Source of the DNA: a virus
Reading direction: 5' to 3' (one strand)
IMG/VR virus record: IMGVR_UViG_3300030104_003665
Span: 4,948 to 43,913 of that record
DNA length: 38,966 nt
The notes beneath the pieces are model-generated. The model was not told the DNA's origin, did no database searches, and saw only the letters and a list, made by a program, of their open reading frames with translations. Positions 8,178 to 17,200 of the stretch are shown here, in pieces (positions within the stretch are counted from its first letter, which is position 1; each line of letters opens with the position of its first letter). Both the position numbers and the translations under genes were made by a program.

Positions 8178-8203
8178 TTTATTAATTATTATTATATTAT
8201 ATT
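8178..8203 (+). promoter_or_regulatory. A/T-only leader of the scaffold gene
   Basis: The 26 bases before ATG 8204 contain only A and T (ATTAATTATTATTATATTAT-type) and no Shine-Dalgarno motif. Nearly the same sequence precedes ATG 11010, including the shared TTATATTATG junction. It could be an unstructured initiation region, a late promoter element or both; which one cannot be decided from the sequence. Confidence 0.4.
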
Positions 8204-9403
8204 ATGGAAGAAAAATTAGAAGAAGTAGTTGAACAGGCTACACAAGAAAACCAACAAGATCCAGGTGATGAAAACGTGGTGAAAGTTGATGAAAGCAAAA
8301 AACCAAACATAAATGAAGACGGTGATTACGTCGTTAATTTAGATAAACCAATAAAAGAAAATGAAACTAAAGAAAATAACGCTGACGACAGCGGAGTGGT
8401 TGCAGAGCCTGAAAATGCCGAGCCCACACAAGAACAAGAAGAAGTACAGCCGGAAGCAGAAACACAAGAAACTCCAGTATTAGAAGAAATTACTGAAGAT
8501 TCTACAGAAAAAGAAGTTGCAGATGCTGAAGAGCAGGTTGAAGAAGCTATTGCTGAAGCAGAAGCTACTGGAAAACCAATACCAGAAAATATTCAAAAGT
8601 TAATAGACTTTATGGAAGAAACTGGTGGAGATTTAAATGATTATGTTAAGCTTAATCAAGATTATTCAAAATTAGACGATCAAAATCTATTACACGAATA
8701 TTACAAGCAGACAAAACCTCATTTAAATAATGAAGAAATTAACTTCCTTATGGAAGACTCTTTTTCTTACGACGAAGATGTTGATGAGGAAAAAGATATA
8801 AAAAGAAAAAAATTAGCGTTAAAAGAGCAAGTTGCCAACGCTAGAGCCCATCTGGACGGGCAAAAGTCCAAATACTATGAAGAAATTAAAGCTGGTTCAA
8901 AGCTTACGCCTGAACAACAAAAAGCTGTAAATTTCTTTAATAGATACAACAAAGAGTCAGAAGCAACTAAAAAAACAGTTAAAAATAACTCTGATATTTT
9001 TACACAAAAAACCAACGAGGTTTTTAACGACAAGTTCAAAGGTTTTGAATATAATGTCGGTGATAAAAAATATAGATTTAACGTGAACAATGCTGAAGAG
9101 ATTAAAACAACTCAAAGTGATATAAATAATTTTACTAAAAAGTTTTTAGATAAAAATTCTACATTATCAGATGCTAAGGGTTATCATAAATCTTTATACA
9201 CAGCTATGAATGCAGATGCTGTTGCAAAACACTTTTACGAACAAGGTAAAGCTGATGCTATGAAAGATAGTGTTGCCAAAGCCAAAAACGTTGATATGAA
9301 TCCAAGACAAAGTCATGGTACAGTTGAAGCGGGTGGAATAAAAGTAAAAGTGTTAGGTGATAATTCTTCTGATTTTAAGTTTAAAATTAAAAACAATAAA
9401 TAA
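8204..9403 (+). CDS. Acidic scaffolding-like protein
   Basis: The gene lies between portal and major capsid protein, the canonical scaffold position. The 399-residue product starts with about 130 residues extremely rich in Glu, Gln and Pro with low complexity (EPTQEQEEVQPEAETQE). A helical part follows (about 140-270), then a basic C-terminal half with DKKYRFNVNNAEEIKTTQ and a Lys-rich end (FKFKIKNNK). A disordered acidic N-terminus, coiled middle and basic C-terminal capsid-binding tail are typical of scaffolds, which guide procapsid assembly and then leave. No protease motif is visible. The start follows an A/T-only leader closely similar to one at 10981. Confidence 0.65.
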   Translation: MEEKLEEVVEQATQENQQDPGDENVVKVDESKKPNINEDGDYVVNLDKPIKENETKENNADDSGVVAEPENAEPTQEQEEVQPEAETQETPVLEEITEDSTEKEVADAEEQVEEAIAEAEATGKPIPENIQKLIDFMEETGGDLNDYVKLNQDYSKLDDQNLLHEYYKQTKPHLNNEEINFLMEDSFSYDEDVDEEKDIKRKKLALKEQVANARAHLDGQKSKYYEEIKAGSKLTPEQQKAVNFFNRYNKESEATKKTVKNNSDIFTQKTNEVFNDKFKGFEYNVGDKKYRFNVNNAEEIKTTQSDINNFTKKFLDKNSTLSDAKGYHKSLYTAMNADAVAKHFYEQGKADAMKDSVAKAKNVDMNPRQSHGTVEAGGIKVKVLGDNSSDFKFKIKNNK

Positions 9404-9423
9404 CAATTTAAAATTAAAAAATT

Positions 9424-10941
9424 ATGGCAATTACAGGAGGAAGTTTGTTAAACAGTGTGCCTGCTGCACAAAAGCAAACACTGCAAACGAACTACTTAGA
9501 TTTTACGGGTACCACTGATGTAACGTGGGCTCAACAATACCTGCCAGACTTGATGGAAAAAGAAGCTGAGGTTTTCGGGCCTAGAACAATTTCTGGTTTC
9601 CTTTCTCAAGTTGGTGCAGAAGAGGCTATGAGCTCTGATAGAGTTGTATGGTCTGAACAATCAAGATTACACTTATCGTACAAAGGTAACGTTAACTCAG
9701 CTACTGCTGGTGCTAATCCTGGTACAGGTGTAAGTAATATTTCTCAGATAACAATTGAATCTGATATTGACGAAACTTCAGGTTTCACAGCTGCTAATCA
9801 TGGTATTAGAGTTAATGATACTATTATCGTTGCTAACTCTGACGGTGTTTTTAAATGTTTAGTATCTGTTGTAGCTAGTGAAGTTATAGATGTATTACCT
9901 TACGGACAGTCTGCGTTAGCTGCTAATACTACATCAAAAGGAACAACTATATTAGTTTATGGTTCTGAGTTTGGTAAAGGTATGAATTATACAGCTGCTG
10001 CTGGTACTACTAACACTACTGATCAAAGAGGTGCTAATGAGCCTGACTTTAAATCTTTTTCTAATAAACCTATTATTATGAAAGATTATTACGAAGTATC
10101 TGGTTCTGACTCTTCAAGAATTGGTTGGGTTGAGGTTTCTGCTGAAAGCGGTCAATCAGGTTACTTATGGTACTTAAAAGCTGAAGCTGACACAAGATCT
10201 AGATTTACTGATTACATTGAAATGGCAATGTTAGAATCTGAACTTGCTCTTGCTGCTTCTGAAGTTCAAGGTTCTACTATAATACCTGGATCTACTACAA
10301 ATGCTACTAACGATGCTGGTTCTGAAGGTTTATTTGCTGCTATTGAATCAAGAGGTAATGTTACTACTGGTGTTTCTGGTGTTAACGCTGCTACTGATTT
10401 AGCTGAGTTCGATGCAATACTAGCTGAGTTTGACAAGCAAGGTGCTATTGAAGAGTACATGATGTTTGTTAACAGATCAACTAGTTTAGCTATTGATGAC
10501 ATGTTAGCTTCAATGAATTCTTATGGAGCTGGTGGTACATCTTATGGTGTATTTAACAACTCTGAAGACATGGCATTAAATTTAGGCTTCACTGGTTTTA
10601 GAAGAGGTTCTTATGACTTCTACAAGTCTGATTTCAGATACTTAAATGACAAAGCAACAAGAGGTGGTATTAACGATGCTAGTGCTGCTAACGCAATTAG
10701 AGGAGTCATGATTCCTGCTGGTACTTCATCAGTTTATGATCAAACTGTTGGACAAAGCATGAAGCGTCCTTTCTTACACGTTAGATACAGAGCTTCACAA
10801 ACTGATGACCGAAGAATGAAAACTTGGGTTACTGGTTCTGTAGGTGCTGCTACTGCTGCTTTAGACGCAATGCAATTACATTTCTTAACTGAAAGATGTT
10901 TAATCACTCAAGGTGCAAACAACTTTATGTTAATGAAGTAA
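9424..10941 (+). CDS. Major capsid protein (HK97-like fold expected)
   Basis: The 505-residue protein follows the scaffold gene and ends at a strong hairpin. The N-terminus lacks a membrane or signal region and includes TTDVTWAQQYLPDLMEKEAE (30-49) and EEAMSSDRVVWSEQSRLHL (67-85). A beta-rich insertion at about 100-175 carries a compact module. Then come NKPIIMKDYYEVSG (about 216-229), IGWVEVSAESG and LWYLKAEADTRSRFTDYIE (243-261), resembling the spine helix and core of capsid proteins of related marine phages. The C-terminal part has RYRASQTDDRRMKTW. It would self-assemble into the icosahedral shell. Its codon content is more G/C-rich at Ala/Gly codons than the neighbours, fitting a highly expressed gene. 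Confidence 0.85.
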   Translation: MAITGGSLLNSVPAAQKQTLQTNYLDFTGTTDVTWAQQYLPDLMEKEAEVFGPRTISGFLSQVGAEEAMSSDRVVWSEQSRLHLSYKGNVNSATAGANPGTGVSNISQITIESDIDETSGFTAANHGIRVNDTIIVANSDGVFKCLVSVVASEVIDVLPYGQSALAANTTSKGTTILVYGSEFGKGMNYTAAAGTTNTTDQRGANEPDFKSFSNKPIIMKDYYEVSGSDSSRIGWVEVSAESGQSGYLWYLKAEADTRSRFTDYIEMAMLESELALAASEVQGSTIIPGSTTNATNDAGSEGLFAAIESRGNVTTGVSGVNAATDLAEFDAILAEFDKQGAIEEYMMFVNRSTSLAIDDMLASMNSYGAGGTSYGVFNNSEDMALNLGFTGFRRGSYDFYKSDFRYLNDKATRGGINDASAANAIRGVMIPAGTSSVYDQTVGQSMKRPFLHVRYRASQTDDRRMKTWVTGSVGAATAALDAMQLHFLTERCLITQGANNFMLMK

Positions 10942-10950
10942 ACTATTTTT

Positions 10951-10980
10951 AAAAGACCGGGGCTTCGGCCTCGGCCTTTT
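10951..10980 (+). terminator. UUCG-tetraloop hairpin terminator after the capsid gene
   Basis: The bases AAAAGACCGGGGC and GCCTCGGCCTTTT pair around a TTCG loop (10964-10967) closed by C-G, with a single A-C mismatch and one G-T pair. The 3' arm ends in CTTTT and is followed by ATTTTATT. This is an intrinsic terminator or a strong mRNA-stabilising hairpin directly after the most abundant virion gene, and it is by far the most G/C-rich short element in the window. Confidence 0.8.
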
Positions 10981-11009
10981 ATTTTATTAATTTTATTATA
11001 TATTATATT
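10981..11009 (+). promoter_or_regulatory. A/T-only leader, near-repeat of the 8178 leader
   Basis: The 29 bases after the terminator are A and T only (ATTTTATTAATTTTATTATA then TATTATATT) up to ATG 11010. They align over almost the full length with the leader at 8178-8203. Its place after a terminator makes a new transcription start plausible. Confidence 0.4.
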
Positions 11010-11828
11010 ATGGCAAAAAAACAAAAAACAGAAAAGGTAGAGGTACCTGTTGTTGAAACACCAGTTGTTGAAACACCAAAACCTAAGAAAGTTGAACCAA
11101 AAAAACCAAGTTGGGAAATAAAAGATAGAGTTTATTATTTAAAAGGAAGAAAAAAACCTTTGTCAAGAATGATAAAATCTGCTGATATATATTGGTTTGA
11201 TGAAGAAAAAGGATATGAAAGAGAATTAAAATACTGTCAAAATCAAACTACACCGTTTGTAGACGAAATGAAAGGTGATCAAAGATTATCTCATATTATT
11301 TTTAGAAACGGTACTTTGTTTGTAGAAAAAAGCAAAACAACATTACAAAAACTTTTATCTTTATACCATCCTCATAAAGATCAAATTTTTTACGAATATA
11401 AACCTGCTCAAGAAGCTGAGAACCAAATAGAAATATTAGAACTAGAAGCAGATGCAATATTAGCGGCTAGAGATATGGATGTAGATATGGCGGAAGCTAT
11501 AATGCGAGTAGAAAAAGGTTCTAGCGTGTCTAAGATGAGTTCTAAAGAGCTTAAAAGAGATTTGTTAGTATTTGCTCGTAACAACCCTGCTTTGTTCTTA
11601 GAATTAGCGGCTGACGATAATGTTCAGCTTAGAAACTTTGGTATTAAAGCTGTTGAACTTGGCATTATTAAATTATCTCAAGATCAAAGGAACTTTTTAT
11701 GGGGATCAAATGATAGACCTATAATGACAGTACCGTTTGATGAGCATCCATACACTGCTTTAGCACATTGGTTTAAAACTGATGAAGGTATGGAAATATA
11801 TTCAAATATTGAAAAAAGATTAAATTAA
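11010..11828 (+). CDS. Unrecognised head-associated protein with Pro/Val/Lys linker
   Basis: The 272-residue protein begins with a low-complexity basic linker (about 1-35) containing a direct repeat of VPVVETP/VVETPKPK. A folded region follows: VYYLKGRKKPLSRMI (about 42-56), TPFVDEMKGDQRLSHIIF (about 86-103), a helical middle (about 130-185, EILELEADAILAARDMDVDMAEAIM), and a C-terminal part with NDRPIMTVPFDEHPYTALA. No enzyme motif, signal or membrane segment is seen. It lies between the capsid protein and connector genes and is flanked by two UNCG hairpins, so its dosage may be set separately. A head vertex, decoration or connector accessory role is inferred only from position. Confidence 0.6.
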   Translation: MAKKQKTEKVEVPVVETPVVETPKPKKVEPKKPSWEIKDRVYYLKGRKKPLSRMIKSADIYWFDEEKGYERELKYCQNQTTPFVDEMKGDQRLSHIIFRNGTLFVEKSKTTLQKLLSLYHPHKDQIFYEYKPAQEAENQIEILELEADAILAARDMDVDMAEAIMRVEKGSSVSKMSSKELKRDLLVFARNNPALFLELAADDNVQLRNFGIKAVELGIIKLSQDQRNFLWGSNDRPIMTVPFDEHPYTALAHWFKTDEGMEIYSNIEKRLN

Positions 11829-11835
11829 TCTAACT

Positions 11836-11872
11836 GTAGTGGTAGTCGCCCTACGGGGCGATTACAAACTAC
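11836..11872 (+). terminator. UACG-tetraloop hairpin (attenuator or RNA-stability element)
   Basis: GTAGT (11836-11840) pairs with ACTAC (11868-11872), and GTAGTCGCCC with GGGCGATTAC around a TACG loop (11852-11855), giving about 15 pairs with a small internal loop. The loop is closed by C-G, another UNCG-type tetraloop. It is followed by AATAAAAAATAAAT and lacks a T run, so it may act in RNA processing or partial attenuation rather than classical termination. Confidence 0.6.
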
Positions 11873-11886
11873 AATAAAAAATAAAT

Positions 11887-12681
11887 ATGATAAGCGTAAA
11901 CAAAGTATATCAAAAAGTTTTAGCTATAACTAATAAAGAGCAAAGAGGTTATATAACTCCGCGAGAGTTTAACTTGTTTGCTGACCAAGCTCAAATGGAT
12001 ATTTTTGAGCAATATTTTTATGATTTAGAGCAAAGAAAAAGAGGTATTGGTAATAAATCAGGCTATGCAGATACTATTACTAGCTTAGAAGAAAAAATTG
12101 CTATGTTTGAAAAAAACGAACAAGAATTAAGTGCTTCTGGTCAACATGGTGATGTATATGTTTCTAATAACTTGACAGATTTTTATAGATTAGGTTCTAT
12201 TAACGTTGGTTACGCAATTTACTCTTTAGATTCTGAACAACCACTTCCTTTAGGCTTTGGTGATCAAATTGCTTTTTACAAAGCTGAACCTGTAAAAATT
12301 AGTGAGTTACGTAAGTATGAAAACTCACCTTTAGGTATTTATACTAAAAAAAGACCTGTATACACAAAATTTAATACGCCTGGTTCAGAACTTACAATAA
12401 GGGTTTATCCTACGTTATCAGAGTCTGATGTTTTTCGTATAAATTATATAAGAAGACCTAAAGTACCTAATTGGACTTATTTAGTTTCTACTGGAGCTAA
12501 TAAAAGTGCTTTGTATAATCCTACCGCGCCTGGTCATCAAGATTTTGAATTACATGCTTCTGAAGAAAAAAAAATAGTTTTAAAAATACTTCAATTAGCT
12601 GGTGTTTCTATTAAAGACCTACAGTTAACCGGTGTGATAACACAAGAAGAAATAAAAGGTTTACAACAAGAAAAACAATAA
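11887..12681 (+). CDS. Connector/ring-type virion protein
   Basis: The 264-residue protein has a helical N-terminus (YQKVLAITNKEQRGYITPREFNLFADQAQM, about 8-37) leading into FEQYFYDLEQR. A beta-rich centre follows, with YTKKRPVYTKF and ELTIRVYPTL, then RINYIRRPKVPNWTYL (about 192-207) and a helical end (HASEEKKIVLKILQLAG). The small mixed fold and its place after the capsid gene and before the tail proteins suggest a head-tail connector or ring protein. The family is remembered as a common structural protein of marine phages; no enzymatic motif is seen. Four bases separate it from the next gene. Confidence 0.55.
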   Translation: MISVNKVYQKVLAITNKEQRGYITPREFNLFADQAQMDIFEQYFYDLEQRKRGIGNKSGYADTITSLEEKIAMFEKNEQELSASGQHGDVYVSNNLTDFYRLGSINVGYAIYSLDSEQPLPLGFGDQIAFYKAEPVKISELRKYENSPLGIYTKKRPVYTKFNTPGSELTIRVYPTLSESDVFRINYIRRPKVPNWTYLVSTGANKSALYNPTAPGHQDFELHASEEKKIVLKILQLAGVSIKDLQLTGVITQEEIKGLQQEKQ

Positions 12682-12685
12682 ATAA

Positions 12686-14266
12686 ATGGGATTATTAGAC
12701 AACACAACACACAAAGCGTATTATCAAGGAAATAATTTAGGAGGCTATCAATTTACGTCTTTAGATCACATTATAAGTCAATTTGAAATTGCTTATGTTG
12801 GTGAAAATAAAATAATACCGAAAGCAAATAGAGCTGATATTGCTTTTCACGCGCAAAGAGCTTTACAAGAATTATCTTTTGATACTTTTAAATCTATAAA
12901 ATCACAACAGATAGATTTACCACCTACATTAGTAATGCCAATTCCACACGATTATGTTAATTATACTAAAATATCTGAAGTAGATTCTGCTGGAATAAAA
13001 CATGTTTTGTATCCAGTTAAAGAAACTTCAAATCCTTTTCAAGTAAGGCAAGAAGAAAGTGGTGAATATAGTTTTCCTTCTGCAGATGAAATGATAATTA
13101 ATAACGGTTTTGATAATGTAACAAGTAATAATCCTGATAGTTTTACAGTTTTAGCTGCTGGTGGAAATTATGGAGCAAACTTCCAAAGTACATTAGGTAT
13201 TGATGATGGAGCGTTAAAGTTTTGTTATGTTAGTAAAACAGCTTTTGGAGGATCTTCACAAATAGGAGCTATTTATCAACCTATAGATGTGAGTCAAATT
13301 ACGGGTTTTGTTAGTATATCTGCTGACGGTGTAGTTGATGAGATTACTTATACTAATAACCTTGGTACTACTGGTACTGCTAACGGTACAATTAGATTTG
13401 GTTTAACAGCAACAGAGCCTAATACTGTTAATTTAAACCGTGTGACTAATCCTGATTTTATTAATGAAAACTCTATTTTATCAAGTACAGATATTTTTGA
13501 AATTGTCAACAAAGATGGTGATCCTGCTTTTATTGAGTGGTCTGGCACAGAAAATGCTACTAAATCATTAGACAATATTGATGTTACACTGTATGATACT
13601 ATTTATGTTTTAGCATTATCATTTGTAGATTTTAGTGGTACGCCACCGCAAAATGGATTTGCTTTAAAACCTGAATCTAATCCAAATGGAGCTCCAGTTA
13701 ATGGTACTATAGAATTAAAGAAAAACATAAATTCAATTGATAATATATCTGTAACAAATACATTAGCAAGTAATTTCTTGCAAGCTAATGTAGGAAACGA
13801 AAAAGAATCTTCTACTTGGAATAATTACAAAGCTCACACACCTTCTGAAAATAACACTAATGATTATCAAGATTATCAAAATGATATATATTGGCCAAAC
13901 GAAGGTAAAAGATATGGTTTAGATCCTAAACACGCTCAAATTAACGGTTCTTTTTACATAGACGAAAGATTAGGAAGAATACATTTTAGCTCTAATATTT
14001 CAGGAAAAACTGTGATCTTAGATTATATAAGTGATAGTCTAGGTACTGATGCTGAAATGCAAGTTCATAAATTTGCTGAAGAGGCAATGTACAAGTGTAT
14101 AGCATATGCAATGTTGTCAACATCAAATTACGGTCAAGGTTTGGTTCGTAGATTAAAACGAGAAAGATTTGCAGCAATTAGAAACGCAAAATTAAGATTA
14201 TCAAATATAAAAATAGAAGAATTAACTCAAATACTTAGAGGTAAATCTAAGCAAATAAAACACTAA
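12686..14266 (+). CDS. Head-tail adaptor/tail protein with an inserted beta domain
   Basis: The ends look like one continuous adaptor: residues 1-130 (IIPKANRADIAFHAQRALQEL, LVMPIPHDYVNYTKI) and about 378-526 (NEGKRYGLDPKHAQINGSF, RLGRIHFSSNISGKTVILDY, and a C-terminal helix pair with KFAEEAMYKCIAYAML, RRLKRERFAAIRNAKLRLS and LRGKSKQIKH). Between them (about 132-377) is a Thr/Asn/Gly-rich beta region that looks like an inserted jelly-roll or lectin-like module. The adaptor part would join the portal ring to the tail; the insertion may project outward. It ends three bases before the giant tail gene starts. The type is remembered from related marine phages. Confidence 0.6.
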   Translation: MGLLDNTTHKAYYQGNNLGGYQFTSLDHIISQFEIAYVGENKIIPKANRADIAFHAQRALQELSFDTFKSIKSQQIDLPPTLVMPIPHDYVNYTKISEVDSAGIKHVLYPVKETSNPFQVRQEESGEYSFPSADEMIINNGFDNVTSNNPDSFTVLAAGGNYGANFQSTLGIDDGALKFCYVSKTAFGGSSQIGAIYQPIDVSQITGFVSISADGVVDEITYTNNLGTTGTANGTIRFGLTATEPNTVNLNRVTNPDFINENSILSSTDIFEIVNKDGDPAFIEWSGTENATKSLDNIDVTLYDTIYVLALSFVDFSGTPPQNGFALKPESNPNGAPVNGTIELKKNINSIDNISVTNTLASNFLQANVGNEKESSTWNNYKAHTPSENNTNDYQDYQNDIYWPNEGKRYGLDPKHAQINGSFYIDERLGRIHFSSNISGKTVILDYISDSLGTDAEMQVHKFAEEAMYKCIAYAMLSTSNYGQGLVRRLKRERFAAIRNAKLRLSNIKIEELTQILRGKSKQIKH

Positions 14267-14269
14267 AGT

Positions 14270-17200
14270 ATGCCGGAAATTAAAAATAGCTTTCTGAAAG
14301 GAAAGATGAATAAAGATTTTGATGAAAGGTTAGTGCCTAATGGAGAATATAGAGACGCTTTAAATATAGAAATATCTACTTCTGAAGATTCAAGCGTTGG
14401 CGTAGTAAAAAACATATTAGGTAACCATAGAATAGAAGATATAATTGGCAATGATTTTGTTTGTGTTGCAAGCATTGCAAACGAAAAAACAAATAAACTA
14501 TATTGGTTTGTTTCAAGTAATCATACTGATGCAATTGTAGAATACGACGTAGAAAATAGTACTTCTAACGAACATGTTATTGATATTGTTTTTGTTGATA
14601 AATATGTTAACACTTCTAAAGCGGTATTAAAGTTTGCGAATAAAATAATAACAGGTATAAATATAATAGACGATTTGTTATTATGGACTGACAATGAAAA
14701 TAATCCAAGAAAAATAAACGTAAACGAGTGTAAAAAAAGCACTTCTGATATTAATACTCATACCCAACTTTTATTTGATGAAGGTAGTTTTAGTGGTATA
14801 ACCTTAGATCTTATGACTGGTGCTGTAGATGCAGATGGTAATTCTGAACTTATAGGAGATGGTGATTTTCCTTTTAACATTGTAACGCAGGCCGGTGAAA
14901 GGGTTTGGTACGAAAGAAAACAGCTAGACGCTTTGTTAGGTCAAAAAGCAGTTCCGCTTGGATTTGCAACATCAAACAACGATGATACAATAAAACTAGA
15001 GCATAAAGTTAAACATTATAGAAATAAAAAATTTTTAGGTGTAAAAAATATTATAGTTTTTGATGATCCAGATGATGCAACCTCAGCTGGTACTTATTTT
15101 AACGCTGTAGATAATTTTACAGATCAAAATATAATACATGATGCTTGGGAAAAAGGTGATGTTATTTTTGGAAATGATATTACTATAGATATAGAAGAGC
15201 GTCATATCACTTTAATAAAGCCAAAACCTTTAAACTCTCTTTCTGTAAAAATAAATCACGAAGAGCAAAACGAACAAACTTCAAGCATACCAAATCTATT
15301 TGAAACAAAATTTCCTAGATTTGCGTATAGATATAAGTACAGAGATGGCGAGTTCTCTCCATTTTCTCCTTTCACACATCCTGTTTTCAACGCAAAATAT
15401 CCAAAAGATATTAATGCTTCTAACGATACAACTGTTTTTCACAATCAAGATAACGTTTACGACGTAGATGAACCACATAATAAAGCTATGGTTAACTCTA
15501 TTCACTCCGTAGAGCTAACTGATTTTATTAATCCTAACACACCAGAAGATGTTGTTGCTATAGAAATATTATGTAAACAAGAAGAATCTCCTAACATATA
15601 CTCTATAGATACTATAAAAAGATTAGATAAAGAATGGCACTCGTTAAGTAACCACGAGGGTATAGGCCTTGATTTAGGTTTAGGTAAATCAAACGAGCAA
15701 ACTTTTGCTGCTGATGGTAGTATTACAAAAGGTAAATATATAATAACTACAGAAAATATTTACGCTGCTTTGCCTTCAAATCAATTGTTAAGACAGTGGG
15801 ATAACGTACCTAGAAAAGCTTTAGCACAAGAAATAACAGGTAATAGAATTGTATTTGGTAACTATGTTCAAAATTATGATATTGAAAACGATTTAGAAAT
15901 TTCTGTTAGTTATACAGATAGAAAAGGTAATATAAATAATTTTGTATCAAGTGGTGTTAGACACGTTAAGTCACAAAGAAATTACCAATTAGGTGTTGTA
16001 TATAGCGATATATATGGTAGAGAAACTCCGGTTTTAACTTCTTCAGATGGTGCTATTAATGTGCCTTGGCAAGATAACAATGGTAATGTTAACGCTAGCA
16101 GAAGTCTTCAATTGAATACTAGTGTTGCTAATAATTTTCCTGAATGGGTAGATTCTTTTAAATATTTTATAAAAGAAATATCTAATCCATATTACAACTT
16201 AGTAATGGATAGAGCTTGGGTTGGTAAAAGTACATACGAACTAGACGATTCAAAAGGTCACATATGGATATCATTCGCTTCTTCTGATCGTAATAAAATT
16301 TCAGAAGAAGATTATATAATACTAAAAAAGAAAATTGGTACAGATGAAAAACAAGTACTAACAGAAAATAAATTTAAAGTAATTGATATAAAAAACGAAG
16401 CGCCTGAAGTTTGTAAATATCAATTAGTAAATTATGGGCAAGTAGATCAAAACGGGGCTAATAGCTTAACTGATGACATGTTCAAAGTATCTGACCAAAG
16501 AATAGACAAAGAAGTAGACACAATACAAATAGAAGCTGCTGAATGGAAATCATTTAGTAATTCTACCGCAGGTCTTTTTGGAGGTGTTACTTTAGAAGAA
16601 GACTCTGACCAAGGAAGTGGTCCTATTAAAACAACTGGTTTATATATTTGTTGGAGAAGAACTACAGCAAATGATACTATGGTATCTAAAAAATATAAAA
16701 TAGTAAACGGTAATTCTGATGGCACTACTTATACTTTAAAGCTAGCAACTAAAATAACTAAAATAGATGCTGATATAGCCCACGTAAACGGTAATTCTAG
16801 CGATACAACACAAGCAAATTTACATAACGATTTGTTAGTTCAAATAGAAAAAAGAGTTATAAAAGATGAAGAAAATTTTTCTGGTAAATTTTTTGTTAAA
16901 ATATCTAAAAATCAAATTACAGATTTAATAGACAACGGTAACGCTGTTAATATACTAGATCAATTTCAAGTAACTTCAAAAGCTAGTCAATGTTGGTATT
17001 GGCAAGATGATATACCAGGCGTGACACAATCTGCTGTTTACGACGAGAGTAACGTAACTAACTATGGCCTTATGAATTACACTGGCCATGTAGCGGATCA
17101 CGCTACTGATCCAGATGATAGTATTCATGACGCTGATAATAATAATGCTGTTGGTGATGTAGACGCTAATGGCGAGGAAATGAGAGTTACAGACTACGCC

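Noticed and set aside
8204-8600. Prohead protease fused to the scaffold
   Set aside because: The N-terminal part is disordered Glu/Gln/Pro sequence with no serine-protease catalytic motif.
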